Source: Flammula alnicola (taxonomy: Eukaryota; Basidiomycota; Agaricomycetes; Agaricales; Strophariaceae). From it: 64,000 nucleotides of DNA. The notes under the pieces were generated by a model. It worked only from the letters and a program-made list of their open reading frames with translations. It made no database searches and was not told the origin of the DNA. The stretch is from positions 186,001-250,000 of the forward strand of contig JADNRV010000005.1 in the NCBI GenBank assembly GCA_015499995.1, in the 5' to 3' direction. Positions 55,143 to 64,000 of this stretch are shown here, piece after piece. The position numbers were made by a program, and so were the translations under genes. Each line of letters opens with the position of its first letter. The first letter of the stretch is position 1.

Positions 55143-57184
55143 ATGCGCTTGTTCGCACTCACCTCTCTTCTGCTTCTGCTAGCAAACCATAAGGAGGCCT
55201 TTGTTTGTGCTGATTCGGGGCTTTACCCGCCCGGCCTCCTCCCTCTAATTAACAAGGCCAATGTATTGCTGTCGACGGGACAGTTCAACGAGGCGGCCAG
55301 GATCTACTCAGAAGCCATAGGTGAGCACAAATTTTATTATATGATGGTAATTCGAACGCTGGCTGACAATAGCACAACCCAAGATCAATCACCCACCGAC
55401 TACCTCCTCTATTATAAACGTGCCACAGCCTACTTCTCATTGCAACGGCACACTTCTGCGCTTGAAGACTTTGAGAAAGTCCTGTCTCTCACCTCCAACA
55501 CTTTCGACAATGCGCATCTCATGAAAGCACGCATCTACACCCGCGACGGGCATTTCTCGCTCGCCAAGGCCTCCCTGGCGTTGTACGTCAAAGCAAAAGG
55601 GAAGGACAAGGACGCGGAAGAGCTCGAAGCTGATATAAACGAGGGGGAAAGCCTGAAGGACAAGGCGGAGAAGGAGCGCAGTGCGGAGCTGTGGAACGCC
55701 TGCGTGGAGAGCGCAAGCCAAGCGCTGCGCGTTGCCAGCCACTCGGTCCAGATTAGAACGTGGCGCGCCGAATGTGCGCTCGCTGCAGGAGACATAGAGA
55801 GCAGCGTTGGGGATCTAACGTAAGTGTTCCTCTGTTACCTCGATTTCCGGTCCTCGCTAACGAGCGACCTCTGCAGCCGCCTTTCACACCTCCTACCACC
55901 CTCAACCCAGCTCCTCATGCGTATATTCCGCCTATCCTACTTCCTACTCCCACCCTCGCCTGCACCATTAAACACCCTCAAGCAATGCCTACACTACGAC
56001 CCCGACTCCAAACCATGTCTCGCCCTGCGCCGCATGCTGAAATCCTTCGATAAATCCTTCACACAGCTAGACGAGCTGCTAGGCAAGGACGACTGGAGGG
56101 GCGTCGTCAAGCTGCTCGTCGGGCCGGACGCGGGCAAGACCGGCGACCTGTGGAAGCGGTGGGAGGAGGCGCTGTTGGACCACGTCGGGCAGGACAAGGA
56201 AGTCCTCCCTCTCGTCCCCGCGACGCTTATCCAGGCGAGCATCCCGCAGCCGTCGCCGACCGGCACCACCACTAGCGGCACGGGCAACAAGAAGACTAAA
56301 GAACCGCACATCCACCTCCCACTGGCGTCGAAAATCTCGCCTCAGCGGCAGAAGCTCGTCCGGGCGCTGTGTAAATCGTACACCCACCTCGCGGATGTGG
56401 CGAAGTCGTCGACGGAGTATAAGACGCAGATGGAAAGGTGGTGCGATGAGCTTTTGACGCTGGATGGATGCAAAGACGATGTGGACGGACTCGTGGGGCG
56501 TGGGGAGGCACTCCTCGCCAAGGAAGACTTTGAGGAGGCTGTCAGAGTCCTTGAACGGGCGTTTGAGAGCAGTGGGCGGTCCGACCGAGATGTACGTCCC
56601 TTTTCTTTTTCTTGCCCCCTTCTTATCTATCCCTGTTATTTGTTTCTGTGTTTGTTGTGTTTCACGGGCGGACCTCCTTAAAAGCGCACAAGCAAGTATA
56701 CTTACTCACTTTCTTGCTCTTCGTAGATCCACCAGCGCCTGCAAAAAGCGCAAAAGCTGCTGAAACAGAGCAAGCAGAAGGATTATTACAAGATCGTCGG
56801 TGTCTCGCGGGACGCGGACGCGAAGACGATCAAGAAAGCATAGTACGTTCCTTGATCAATCCCCAATATTCAGAATTATCCATTGACCCCGCCTCTCCTC
56901 CCTCTTCATCCAGCCGCAAAGCCGCAAAAACCGCACACCCAGACAAAGGCGGCTCCGAAGCGAAGATGGCGCTGCTCAACGAAGCCTACGAGGTGCTCTC
57001 CAACCCGGAGCTCCGGCAGCGCTTCGACGCCGGCGAGGACCCCATGGACCCGATGGCGCAGCAGGGCGGCAATCCGTTTGCGAACGGCCAGCATCCGTTC
57101 GCGCAGTTCTTCCAGCAAAGTTCTGGGCATGGGGGTGGGATGCCGAGGGGTGGGTTTCAGTTCCATTTTAGCCATGGGCAGTAG
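55143..57184 (+). CDS. ER co-chaperone of DNAJC3/P58IPK type (TPR repeats plus J domain)
   Basis: Five exons (55143-55320, 55384-55819, 55877-56591, 56727-56842, 56914-57184) sum to 1716 nt, 571 residues, without defects. A signal peptide opens it (MRLFALTSLLLLLA). TPR units follow (ANVLLSTGQFNEAARIYSEA, TDYLLYYKRATAYFSLQRH, ALEDFEKVLSL, AHLMKARIYTRDGHF). The C-terminal J domain has QKDYYKIVGVSRDADAKTIK, KAYRKAAKTAHPDKGG with the HPD intact, and NEAYEVLSNPELRQRFD, then a Gly/Phe/Gln-rich tail. The family works in the ER lumen with BiP. No KDEL-type tail is seen, as in other members. Its 3' part lies in the right arm of the inverted duplication. Confidence 0.93.
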
Positions 57185-57571
57185 AGTGGGAGGGGTTTTG
57201 CTGGAGGGGGCTGTTGTACCGTTGTTGGTGCTGGTGCTGGTGTTGCGGTTGGTGGCTGCGATGGGACTGTTAGAGTGGGCCCGCTCGTCGGCACCGCTCG
57301 TGGTCGTAGGGCTTCAAACCTTCATGGAGTGGGTGTGGAATCCGAGTGTCCTCGAGCAGGCACAAGTACGGCATACTTGTTTGTTAAAGGAGCGGATGAT
57401 GCGGTGCACGCTGCTGTACATTGACATTGTAAGTAGGAGGGGTAGGCCTAGGGGAGGCTCATTGGCCACGTGTATTGTTAGAATTATTAGTATCAAACGT
57501 ATTTTTTGGATGGACGCAATTCTTCGTGACCACTTACAGTATATGTGATTTTTGCGTTCCTCTGAGAGACA

Positions 57572-57874
57572 ATGCATATGGTCGTTTTCTACGATCGTCT
57601 TGGGAACCCTAGAAACTCGGAAATTAATTTCACGTTTTTTGATCCTTCAATTGCACGAATTTTCTCGGACTTCACCGGGCCCCAGGATTACTCTGATGAT
57701 GGCCACATTTTTGCTGTGCCGCATGTCATACCTTCTTTTCAGCCCCAGCAAAGCCCCAGTGTCCCTATGTACATGCACGAGGCATCGAATCTTGGATGGC
57801 ATACATATACTACGGCTTTGATGTATACGGCCGACAGCTGCACTGGAGATGTTTTGATTCCTCTGTCATCTTGA
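57572..57874 (+). CDS. Small hypothetical ORF in 1.3-kb spacer
   Basis: 100 residues, MHMVVFYDRLGNPRNSEINF onward, with protein-like but unrecognised composition. No splice context or family support. The rest of 57185-58459 shows no gene; TATATAAG near 58028 could serve the membrane-protein gene downstream. Confidence 0.25.
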   Translation: MHMVVFYDRLGNPRNSEINFTFFDPSIARIFSDFTGPQDYSDDGHIFAVPHVIPSFQPQQSPSVPMYMHEASNLGWHTYTTALMYTADSCTGDVLIPLSS

Positions 57875-58459
57875 GGCTTGTGTCATCTAGAATAGCACAA
57901 GCTGACTGTTCATCGATGCATCACCCAAGGAGTCGGTAAAGGAGACCAATTCAAGCTGTATAACACCACTGCGCGTGCCTAGGTCCTTTACCACACCGCA
58001 AACCCTAGTACCCATGGGCCATGGGATATATAAGTTGGAGATACCCCGCTTCTGGCTACATACTGTCGACGATGACGCTGGGTGATTTTACCTTCAGCGG
58101 GGAATTCGCGCTGAAATTACGATCGGTGGTTATTTGAAATTTTCGGCTTTAGATCCAAGTTGAAGATACTGCGAGGACGAACGTCACCGGCGCTAAGATC
58201 CAGATTCACTGTTTCGCCTGCGCGAGGCGATCGCGAGGCCTTTGGCCGTATCTGGGAACTTTCCTGATCCGAGTGCCAGGGCCATGCACTCGCCAGCATG
58301 GAGGCGCACCTAGCTGTCGAATCATCCAAGTAGGCATGAAAATTTAAAAACTCAAAGACACTGATTATAGACCCTACTCCCCCCCTCACAATCCTCTATC
58401 CTTCTAATTCATATCATTTCTATTCTATTTACCTTTACTTCCTTTCCCTACTTTTTATT

Positions 58460-59609
58460 ATGACTATAATGACCTCCTCTGAATCCCTCGACCTTACGAC
58501 TCTCATTCACCCTGCTATGCCCCCCGCTGCCTATTTCGTAGGTCACCGGGCCAGAGGGACTGCGCAGCCAGATATTGCTCCCCACCTTGAGGTTATTAAT
58601 GCTAATACTATTCACGCCGTTCTTTATATTCACAAGTAAGTGACGTTCAAGCTGTCGTTACTCTGGACGGCCGCTAATTTCTATGACACCTCTAGCAATA
58701 ATCGACATTCCTTCTATTCCTTCTGGGAGCAACGCTCCCGAAACATAACTATTATATTCCAACACATGATCAATTTTCTATATCTCCTACAAACGCTCTG
58801 GGCGACCAAGGCTTACCACGGCAGGTTCCGCTATAACATCCCAGCCGACGAGAATGCAGCCGAACAAGGCGGCTCCTCTCCCTCTGGAGAGACTTCTCGG
58901 TGGGAAAACACTCTCAACAGGATCAGTTGCGGCTGGAAAATGATCCTCTCTGGTTCCACCACCGTCCTAGTCCCGTACGTTCTTCTCTTTAAATGCGCAA
59001 TCAATATATGAGGACTCATTGCATCCCACCGTGAACTCCGGACGCCAGATCTGCAGTTGGCTTGCTCCAGCTACAAACTATTTCGAGCAACTGTATCTCT
59101 CGGGCATTCGTTATTTCAGCCTTCCTCCTCGCCTGTGCGAGTTCTGTATGCAGCTTGCTGTATATTGGCCACAAACGGAGCTTTGGAACCCCCCTCATGG
59201 TCGTTCAGTGGAAAGAGGTCAGTCTATTTTTAGACAACACCCCTTCTTTACCGCCAGAGCGCCATTAAGAGTCGGACGCTCATTGATTCATTCAGGCGGC
59301 AGACCATAATTCTGAATTTTGGCACTTGATCGCGTTGCCGCTCTCGTTCATGCTCTGGTGAGAGATCCTCACATGTACTCTCCTCGTCCACATATCTGAA
59401 GTACTTTTCTGACCAGGGCCTCGGTATTTCTCGTAGGGGCTGTGCTCGTCCTGGCCTGGGGCGGCGTCGAAGGGTCTTCGAGCGGTAACACTGATAGTCC
59501 CGGTACTGCCAGTTCGACTGTGCCATTGAATGGCATATTTATCACCGCAATCTTTGCGGTCTGCATAGCGAAGGTCTATCTCGCTATTAATAGACTTCGA
59601 GACATGTAG
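58460..59609 (+). CDS. Multi-span membrane protein, paralogue B
   Basis: Start at 58460 (MTIMTSSESLDLTTLIHPAM). After introns the product continues with NNRHSFYSFWEQRSRNITII, MINFLYLLQTLWATKAYHG, SGETSRWENTLNRISCGW, KMILSGSTTVLVP, ISRAFVISAFLLACASSVCS, LLYIGHKRSFGTPLMVVQW and ASVFLVGAVLVLAWGGVEGS, ending AKVYLAINRLRDM with the stop at 59607-59609. Homologous to paralogue A on the other strand 7 kb away. The exon edges near 58980-59060 and 59215-59410 are approximate. Function unknown. Confidence 0.65.
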
Positions 59610-60200
59610 GATGGCCTGCATGCAACGTCGCAAGGCTTAGAAGCTGGCGCGAACATACGTGCGCCTGATCCTTGGCAGTGCATTGGACCCCTATATATCT
59701 ATTCCTATGACCGCTCTATATTTTTTGTTCCCGAGAACGAATCACCATAATACTGAAATAGTTGATCTACTGAAGTAGTTGATCTACTGAAGTACCCGTC
59801 CGACGGAGCTTTCGCACAGGCATGCCGGAATACTCCACACCTAATACAGTATGTACTCCATTATATCGAGGGATATAATCTGTAGCTTTCCAAGTTGGTC
59901 GCTCTGTTAGGTGTATAGGATGTAGTACAGAAGTTATGCATATTAAAATTAAGCAATATAACACGCCAATATTAGCTTGAAGCTATGTATTCCGAACTTG
60001 AATCGTGATTTCGTCAGGGACACGAGATCGCAGCTTTAAGTTGGCTTTAAGCAACTCATGTTTTCCGGGTCGCATAGCCGTTGTCGAATTGTCCGTGTCG
60101 TGCTGCTTCGAAGAACAATCCTGCACCCTTTGAGTCCGACCCGCCAGGGATTGTCCGTAATGCATAATTCGGAATGTTCTCTCGCATTTTGCGACTCGCT

Positions 60201-60795
60201 TGACTCAGACATACGGTATGTTGTCGGTATCGCAAAGTTAACTATTGGTTAACTTTGACATTATCGTGTAGACTCCGGCGTTTCAGGCGGAATAGTCGCA
60301 CATACTTACTTGTCAATTTGCATAGCAGGGTTTAAAGGGCACTGGCATGAGGAAGAATAAGGACAAATCGAGCGATGAGGAGCCTGATCCTTATTCACGC
60401 TCCACTTGTATGCATCAAAGGTCAACTCTACATCGACTCCACACCTTGCTGAACTTGGGCTGATAAAACCGGTAAATTAGCAGCAGAAAATGTGGCTAGT
60501 GGGCGGCGCCGGTGCACGCCGCACAGTAAGTATACACGAGAATACATACTTAAATTCTTTTAAGTATGGGGGCCGCTCGTCGCCAACCTATTACGGTTGA
60601 AACGTTGACTCCTCGCGCAGGTGAATAATTTACTTAAGAAATTTATTTTTTATTTCTGTGGCCTCTTTGTTTTAATGTTTACCGAGAGCCCCGATTCTTC
60701 GGTCAATCTTCGGTAGTTTAGACCGTGGTACAGAAAGATTACATAATAATGTTCAGTTCTTCGAAAACGTTTTTCCTGCCCACATCCCATTCCTC
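60201..60795. other. Intergenic spacer
   Basis: No gene. TACTTAAATTCTTTTAAGTA near 60548 is an imperfect palindrome. The right end should hold the promoter of the next gene. Confidence 0.4.
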
Positions 60796-62157
60796 ATGTC
60801 CCCCAGCACACTTCCGTTGGACATGTTCTTCAACATAACCGAGGAACTGAGCAAGTCTGAAGATATCAACTCCCTCAAGAGACTTTCCCTTTGCTGTCAC
60901 TCATTGCTACCTCTATGTCAGAAACACCTCTTCCACACAATTGGCGTCAATGCTGTGCCCGTCCGTCGGGAGCTCTACGGCTCCTATTCTGAAAGGACTG
61001 GCGATGCTCAAGCCTTCCTCGAAAACCTGAACCGCTCACCTCACCTTGCAAATTACGTTCGGAGGTTCCTCTACCTCATACCGTTAGCAGAGTGGAAAGA
61101 CAGCCAGACATCGCCCGCCATCGCGCAGGTCTTGGCCAAATTGAATTATTTGGAAGTTCTACGCCTTATAAACTATGATTGTACTAGATATGTACGCCGC
61201 CCAACCGATTGGGAATCGATCCACCGTGACCTTCGCACAGCGATACTTAACGTCGTAGGATTACCCTCCTTCGCACGTCTCCACTTATGGACCATCCGAA
61301 ATTTCCCTCTCACCGCTCTCGCCAGCCATGACAAACCTTTGGATATCGATTTTCAAGAGCAACCAGAGTTCGGGCAATTCAGCTGGGACGTCAAGATCAA
61401 GGATTCTTCCCATTCAACCAACTCGACAGGACTTCGCGTCGAGAGATTTTCTTGTAGCTACCCATTCTCCCGAGATATGCGGCAATACTTTGGCGGCGCG
61501 GAAAGCGACAGTACCGTCATTGATTTCTCACAATTGAAAGAATTTTCAGTTGCTTGGAATGGTAATCAGGATATCATCCTGATAAGACAAGTGATGGATG
61601 TCGCCCATTCTCTGCAACGATTCCGCTGTAAAGGTACTTGTTTCATTCTGCCATTTTTTTGGTCGTGGCCTGCGTTATCTTACTCCGGTGTGGATGTTGA
61701 AGTCTGCTTCCCATCCATGACATTTGCAGGACTGTCCAACTTGATTTTGGCACGAGCGTACCGAACGTTGACAACCTTGGAGCTAGTCTCGCCCTGGAGA
61801 TGGGCCTCGCCCCGCGATCAGGGCGACCTTGAAGATCCTCTCTATGACATCTGTCGAGAATTGGAGTCAATATCCGGTCGCAACACATTGCATAATTTGC
61901 ATATCTCCTTATCTCTCAGGAACGACGACCTGTTCGAGGATTTAAATGGAAAGTACGCTCCTCTCGATAGAGTCGTTCATAGAGAAGGATTTCCTTCATT
62001 GAAGGTTTTCGTTCTCAGCATCACCGTACAACGAAGAAACACACCCCATCATGATGTCCAATTGGAGAGGGAGGAGCTAACAGCACGGTTTGTGCAGGAG
62101 TTCCCGCGGTTGGCCTCGATGGATGATTTGGACTTCCAGTTCGGTGTCTTCGATTGA
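60796..62157 (+). CDS. F-box-like protein
   Basis: A 453-codon frame opening with TLPLDMFFNITEELSKSEDI and LKRLSLCCHSLLPLCQKHLF, the divergent F-box-like start of mushroom proteins. An in-frame intron of 96 nt is likely at 61634-61729 (GTACTT...TTGCAG), because it removes a non-family insert and joins RFRCKG to LSNLILARAY; the product would then be 421 residues. Leucine-rich pieces follow (LTTLELVSPW, LHNLHISLSLR, LKVFVLSI). Otherwise intact. Confidence 0.75.
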   Translation: MSPSTLPLDMFFNITEELSKSEDINSLKRLSLCCHSLLPLCQKHLFHTIGVNAVPVRRELYGSYSERTGDAQAFLENLNRSPHLANYVRRFLYLIPLAEWKDSQTSPAIAQVLAKLNYLEVLRLINYDCTRYVRRPTDWESIHRDLRTAILNVVGLPSFARLHLWTIRNFPLTALASHDKPLDIDFQEQPEFGQFSWDVKIKDSSHSTNSTGLRVERFSCSYPFSRDMRQYFGGAESDSTVIDFSQLKEFSVAWNGNQDIILIRQVMDVAHSLQRFRCKGTCFILPFFWSWPALSYSGVDVEVCFPSMTFAGLSNLILARAYRTLTTLELVSPWRWASPRDQGDLEDPLYDICRELESISGRNTLHNLHISLSLRNDDLFEDLNGKYAPLDRVVHREGFPSLKVFVLSITVQRRNTPHHDVQLEREELTARFVQEFPRLASMDDLDFQFGVFD

Positions 62158-62990
62158 CAATTGTAACTTCGTTGTGATTAGTTGTTTAACAAATGGGACG
62201 AATACACTGCAGGCCGATGTTTTGGGTGTCGATTTTGCATATTCAACACTTGCAACGATGGCACATAACACATACGTAAATCTAAGGTCAACGGATACGA
62301 AGAACATTTCCTCCGTCACGTCCCGAGACACCACGGTCTTTCAACGACTTCTTAGCAGTTTTCTTCAACCAACTCCAACACGATCCTGGGTCGCCGCGAA
62401 TCTTGGGTGGTCTAGGCTGCTTTGTAACAGAGGTTGTAGGCGACGTCATCAGTAACTTCTGTTTTCGCAAGAAAAGACGCCATTTCGCGCATTTGTTTGT
62501 AAGTGATCAGGAGGCCAGCAACTCGATACCCCATATCTGAAGTTGTTCCTGTGAATAAGGTGGACTGCGCCACTGTGGACGGGGATATATTTCAGTCAAT
62601 GGGCTCCCAATTAAACAATGATAACGGAGGCAGAGTGAGTTGGAATCAAGTTAGAATCGCCACAGGGCCGAGTCGCGTCCGTAGTGGAAATGCCGAGACT
62701 AGTGTAACTTTATTGACAGTCGTTTTGGCTCCCAACCAGTTCCCGCGGTTGTCTTCGAAGGAAGGGTAGGACTTCAAGTTCTCTGTAACCTTTTGACGAT
62801 TGAATCGTGTACATAGTAGGGAAGTTGTTTCGTTTTTAACCCTATGACAGCGGAGAACAGGCTCGTTTGATATAAGTACTGTAGCTGCTTATCCTGCTAT
62901 AATAACCTGATCATTCGAGGCTTCATGTCGCTGTCTGTTACTCAATTCAATGCTCAACTTGGTCGTCAGACAGCCAACCATCCACATAAT
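62158..62990. other. Intergenic spacer between convergent F-box genes
   Basis: Convergent 3' flanks. Short frames on both strands overlap without protein-like features. Confidence 0.45.
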
Positions 62991-64000
62991 TTATAGATCC
63001 TTCTCATATTCAACCAGATCCTCCTCACATTCAACCTCCACATTATCCCAAACGACGGTGACAACTTCGTCAAGCACCGCTACGTCATCAGCCGAAAGGT
63101 AGACGCATTCCTCGAGATCCACCCTATCAAGTCCCACGCTGAGTTCAGCTCGCCTCTTCAGATAATCGTAGAGAGTGTCGATAGGGAGTCCAGCTTTGTG
63201 TGATGGGTCGAATTGGGCCCTTCGAATCGAGATATAGCAAAGGGAAGGGAGAGATGTTGTGTGAGGGAGGTTTAACGTGGACGGTCCTTGTCCATGTTCT
63301 GCGGACGATAGAGACAGTAAAAATGGCTTTACGACATTGCCAGTCAGGTGGACCGAATGTAATTCTGGCTGGGTTCCAAGGGAATGGATGAAGGTATCAG
63401 GTTCAATTTCGCCAAAGAGGCCATTTGATTCCAATGCCAACACGGCGAGACTCTGGCAGGGTAACGTCTGGCAGACATCTGTTAAAACGTTGCGCATTTC
63501 GTCTCTCCGGATCGGGCTTTCCAGATGACTATACCATCGCAGGCTCAGCACGACGGAGGGGGGTGTGGTCGGAAGAGAGAGGAAGCGACCAGCGGGGTCT
63601 GTCGATTCTGAGAAGGATGTCCAGGCTGTAAATTGCAGCGTCAACGGACTGCTAATCTGGCCTGGACGGTTAATAATCTGGCTGGGAGTGATTTGGAGGC
63701 TGCGGAACATGGGGTTTGTGGATTGCGGTGTCGAATATAATCCACGTAGATAGGAGAGGACGTTTGAGAAATCAGAACGGGTTCGCGGCCATCCTGTGCA
63801 TTCCAAATGAATCCTAACTGTAGGCGGGAAACGGATCTGACCCAAAAAGTTTCCTACTTCAAGTGTCGTATCGGTGAGTAGAAGGCTCTCTAACTTGGAA
63901 AGATGCACGGATACAGTCGTTGTCGCTGAAGATTCGTATTTTGGAAGTACAATTCCGTGTAAATGAAGCAGTTGTAGGGACGGCATTCGACGCAATGCGC
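62991..64000 (-). CDS. F-box/leucine-rich-type protein, C-terminal part (cut by window end)
   Basis: The frame is open to base 64000, so the N-terminus, including any F-box, is outside. The visible 335 residues are leucine-rich: LRRMPSLQLLHLHGIVLP, LSKLESLLLTDTTLEV, LAVLALESNG, ELHSVHLTGN, LPSLCYISIRRAQFD. The end is acidic (VECEEDLVEYEKDL). The arrangement matches the C-terminal half of the F-box proteins in this window. Confidence 0.7.
   Translation of the reverse strand, partial: ALRRMPSLQLLHLHGIVLPKYESSATTTVSVHLSKLESLLLTDTTLEVGNFLGQIRFPPTVRIHLECTGWPRTRSDFSNVLSYLRGLYSTPQSTNPMFRSLQITPSQIINRPGQISSPLTLQFTAWTSFSESTDPAGRFLSLPTTPPSVVLSLRWYSHLESPIRRDEMRNVLTDVCQTLPCQSLAVLALESNGLFGEIEPDTFIHSLGTQPELHSVHLTGNVVKPFLLSLSSAEHGQGPSTLNLPHTTSLPSLCYISIRRAQFDPSHKAGLPIDTLYDYLKRRAELSVGLDRVDLEECVYLSADDVAVLDEVVTVVWDNVEVECEEDLVEYEKDL

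Larger units (their letters stand above)
56900..60200. repeat. Right arm of large imperfect inverted duplication
   Basis: Holds the last exon of the DNAJC3-like gene, the membrane-protein gene B and its 3' flank, mirrored by the left arm at 50.1-53.4 kb. The arms are about 3.3 kb each with a ~3.5-kb centre. Confidence 0.8.

Overview
The window is nuclear DNA of a filamentous basidiomycete, most likely an Agaricomycete of the mushroom type. The reasons are intron-dense genes with short introns (about 43-80 nt), many divergent F-box/leucine-rich proteins, a DUF6593 protein, a UstYa-like protein, a secreted GMC oxidoreductase, a Ty3/gypsy chromovirus and a Helitron relic. All gene models were spliced by eye from GT-AG (twice GC-AG) junctions, reading-frame continuity and family conservation.

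Layout. 1-5250: 3' part of a chromodomain Ty3/gypsy retrotransposon with its 3' LTR and two extra ORFs after the integrase. 5.25-8.3 kb: structured and repetitive DNA, a truncated Helitron ORF and nested tandem repeats. 8.3-17.5 kb: NF-YC/HAP5-like factor, a ~375-bp tandem duplication, an SH3-domain gene, methylthioadenosine phosphorylase and a UstYa-like gene. 17.5-21.4 kb: UstYa-like gene divergent from the first of two paralogous tiny secreted-peptide genes, then an Hsp70-like gene; the block has undergone tandem duplication. 22.7-30 kb: DUF6593 protein, RuvB-like 1 and a Sng1/DUF3533 membrane protein. 30.8-50 kb: F-box genes mixed with TSR2, a GMC oxidoreductase and unknown genes. 50-60.2 kb: a large imperfect inverted duplication around a DNAJC3/P58-like co-chaperone gene and an intron-containing tRNA-Gly. 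60.8-64 kb: two more F-box-type genes, the last cut by the window edge.

The most interesting part is 16.4-21.4 kb. A UstYa-type protein with both histidine motifs sits head-to-head with a small gene for a signal-peptide-bearing peptide, and a second, better preserved copy lies 1.5 kb away. In that copy two successive exons encode similar ~20-residue units with an acidic start (REVDVD / SELDTD) and a Trp-plus-basic end (GSWLRS / HGWVRK). This looks like a dikaritin-type RiPP precursor beside its modifying enzyme, but that is inference. Duplication breakpoints and a ~100-bp inversion inside the control region can be traced in the sequence.

Caution on broken genes: several otherwise well-conserved genes (NF-YC, MTAP, SH3 gene, Hsp70-like, retrotransposon pol) carry one-base frameshifts, mostly apparent deletions and often in homopolymers. 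Uncorrected sequencing indels are at least as likely as true pseudogenes. Two F-box genes instead carry a single in-frame TGA.
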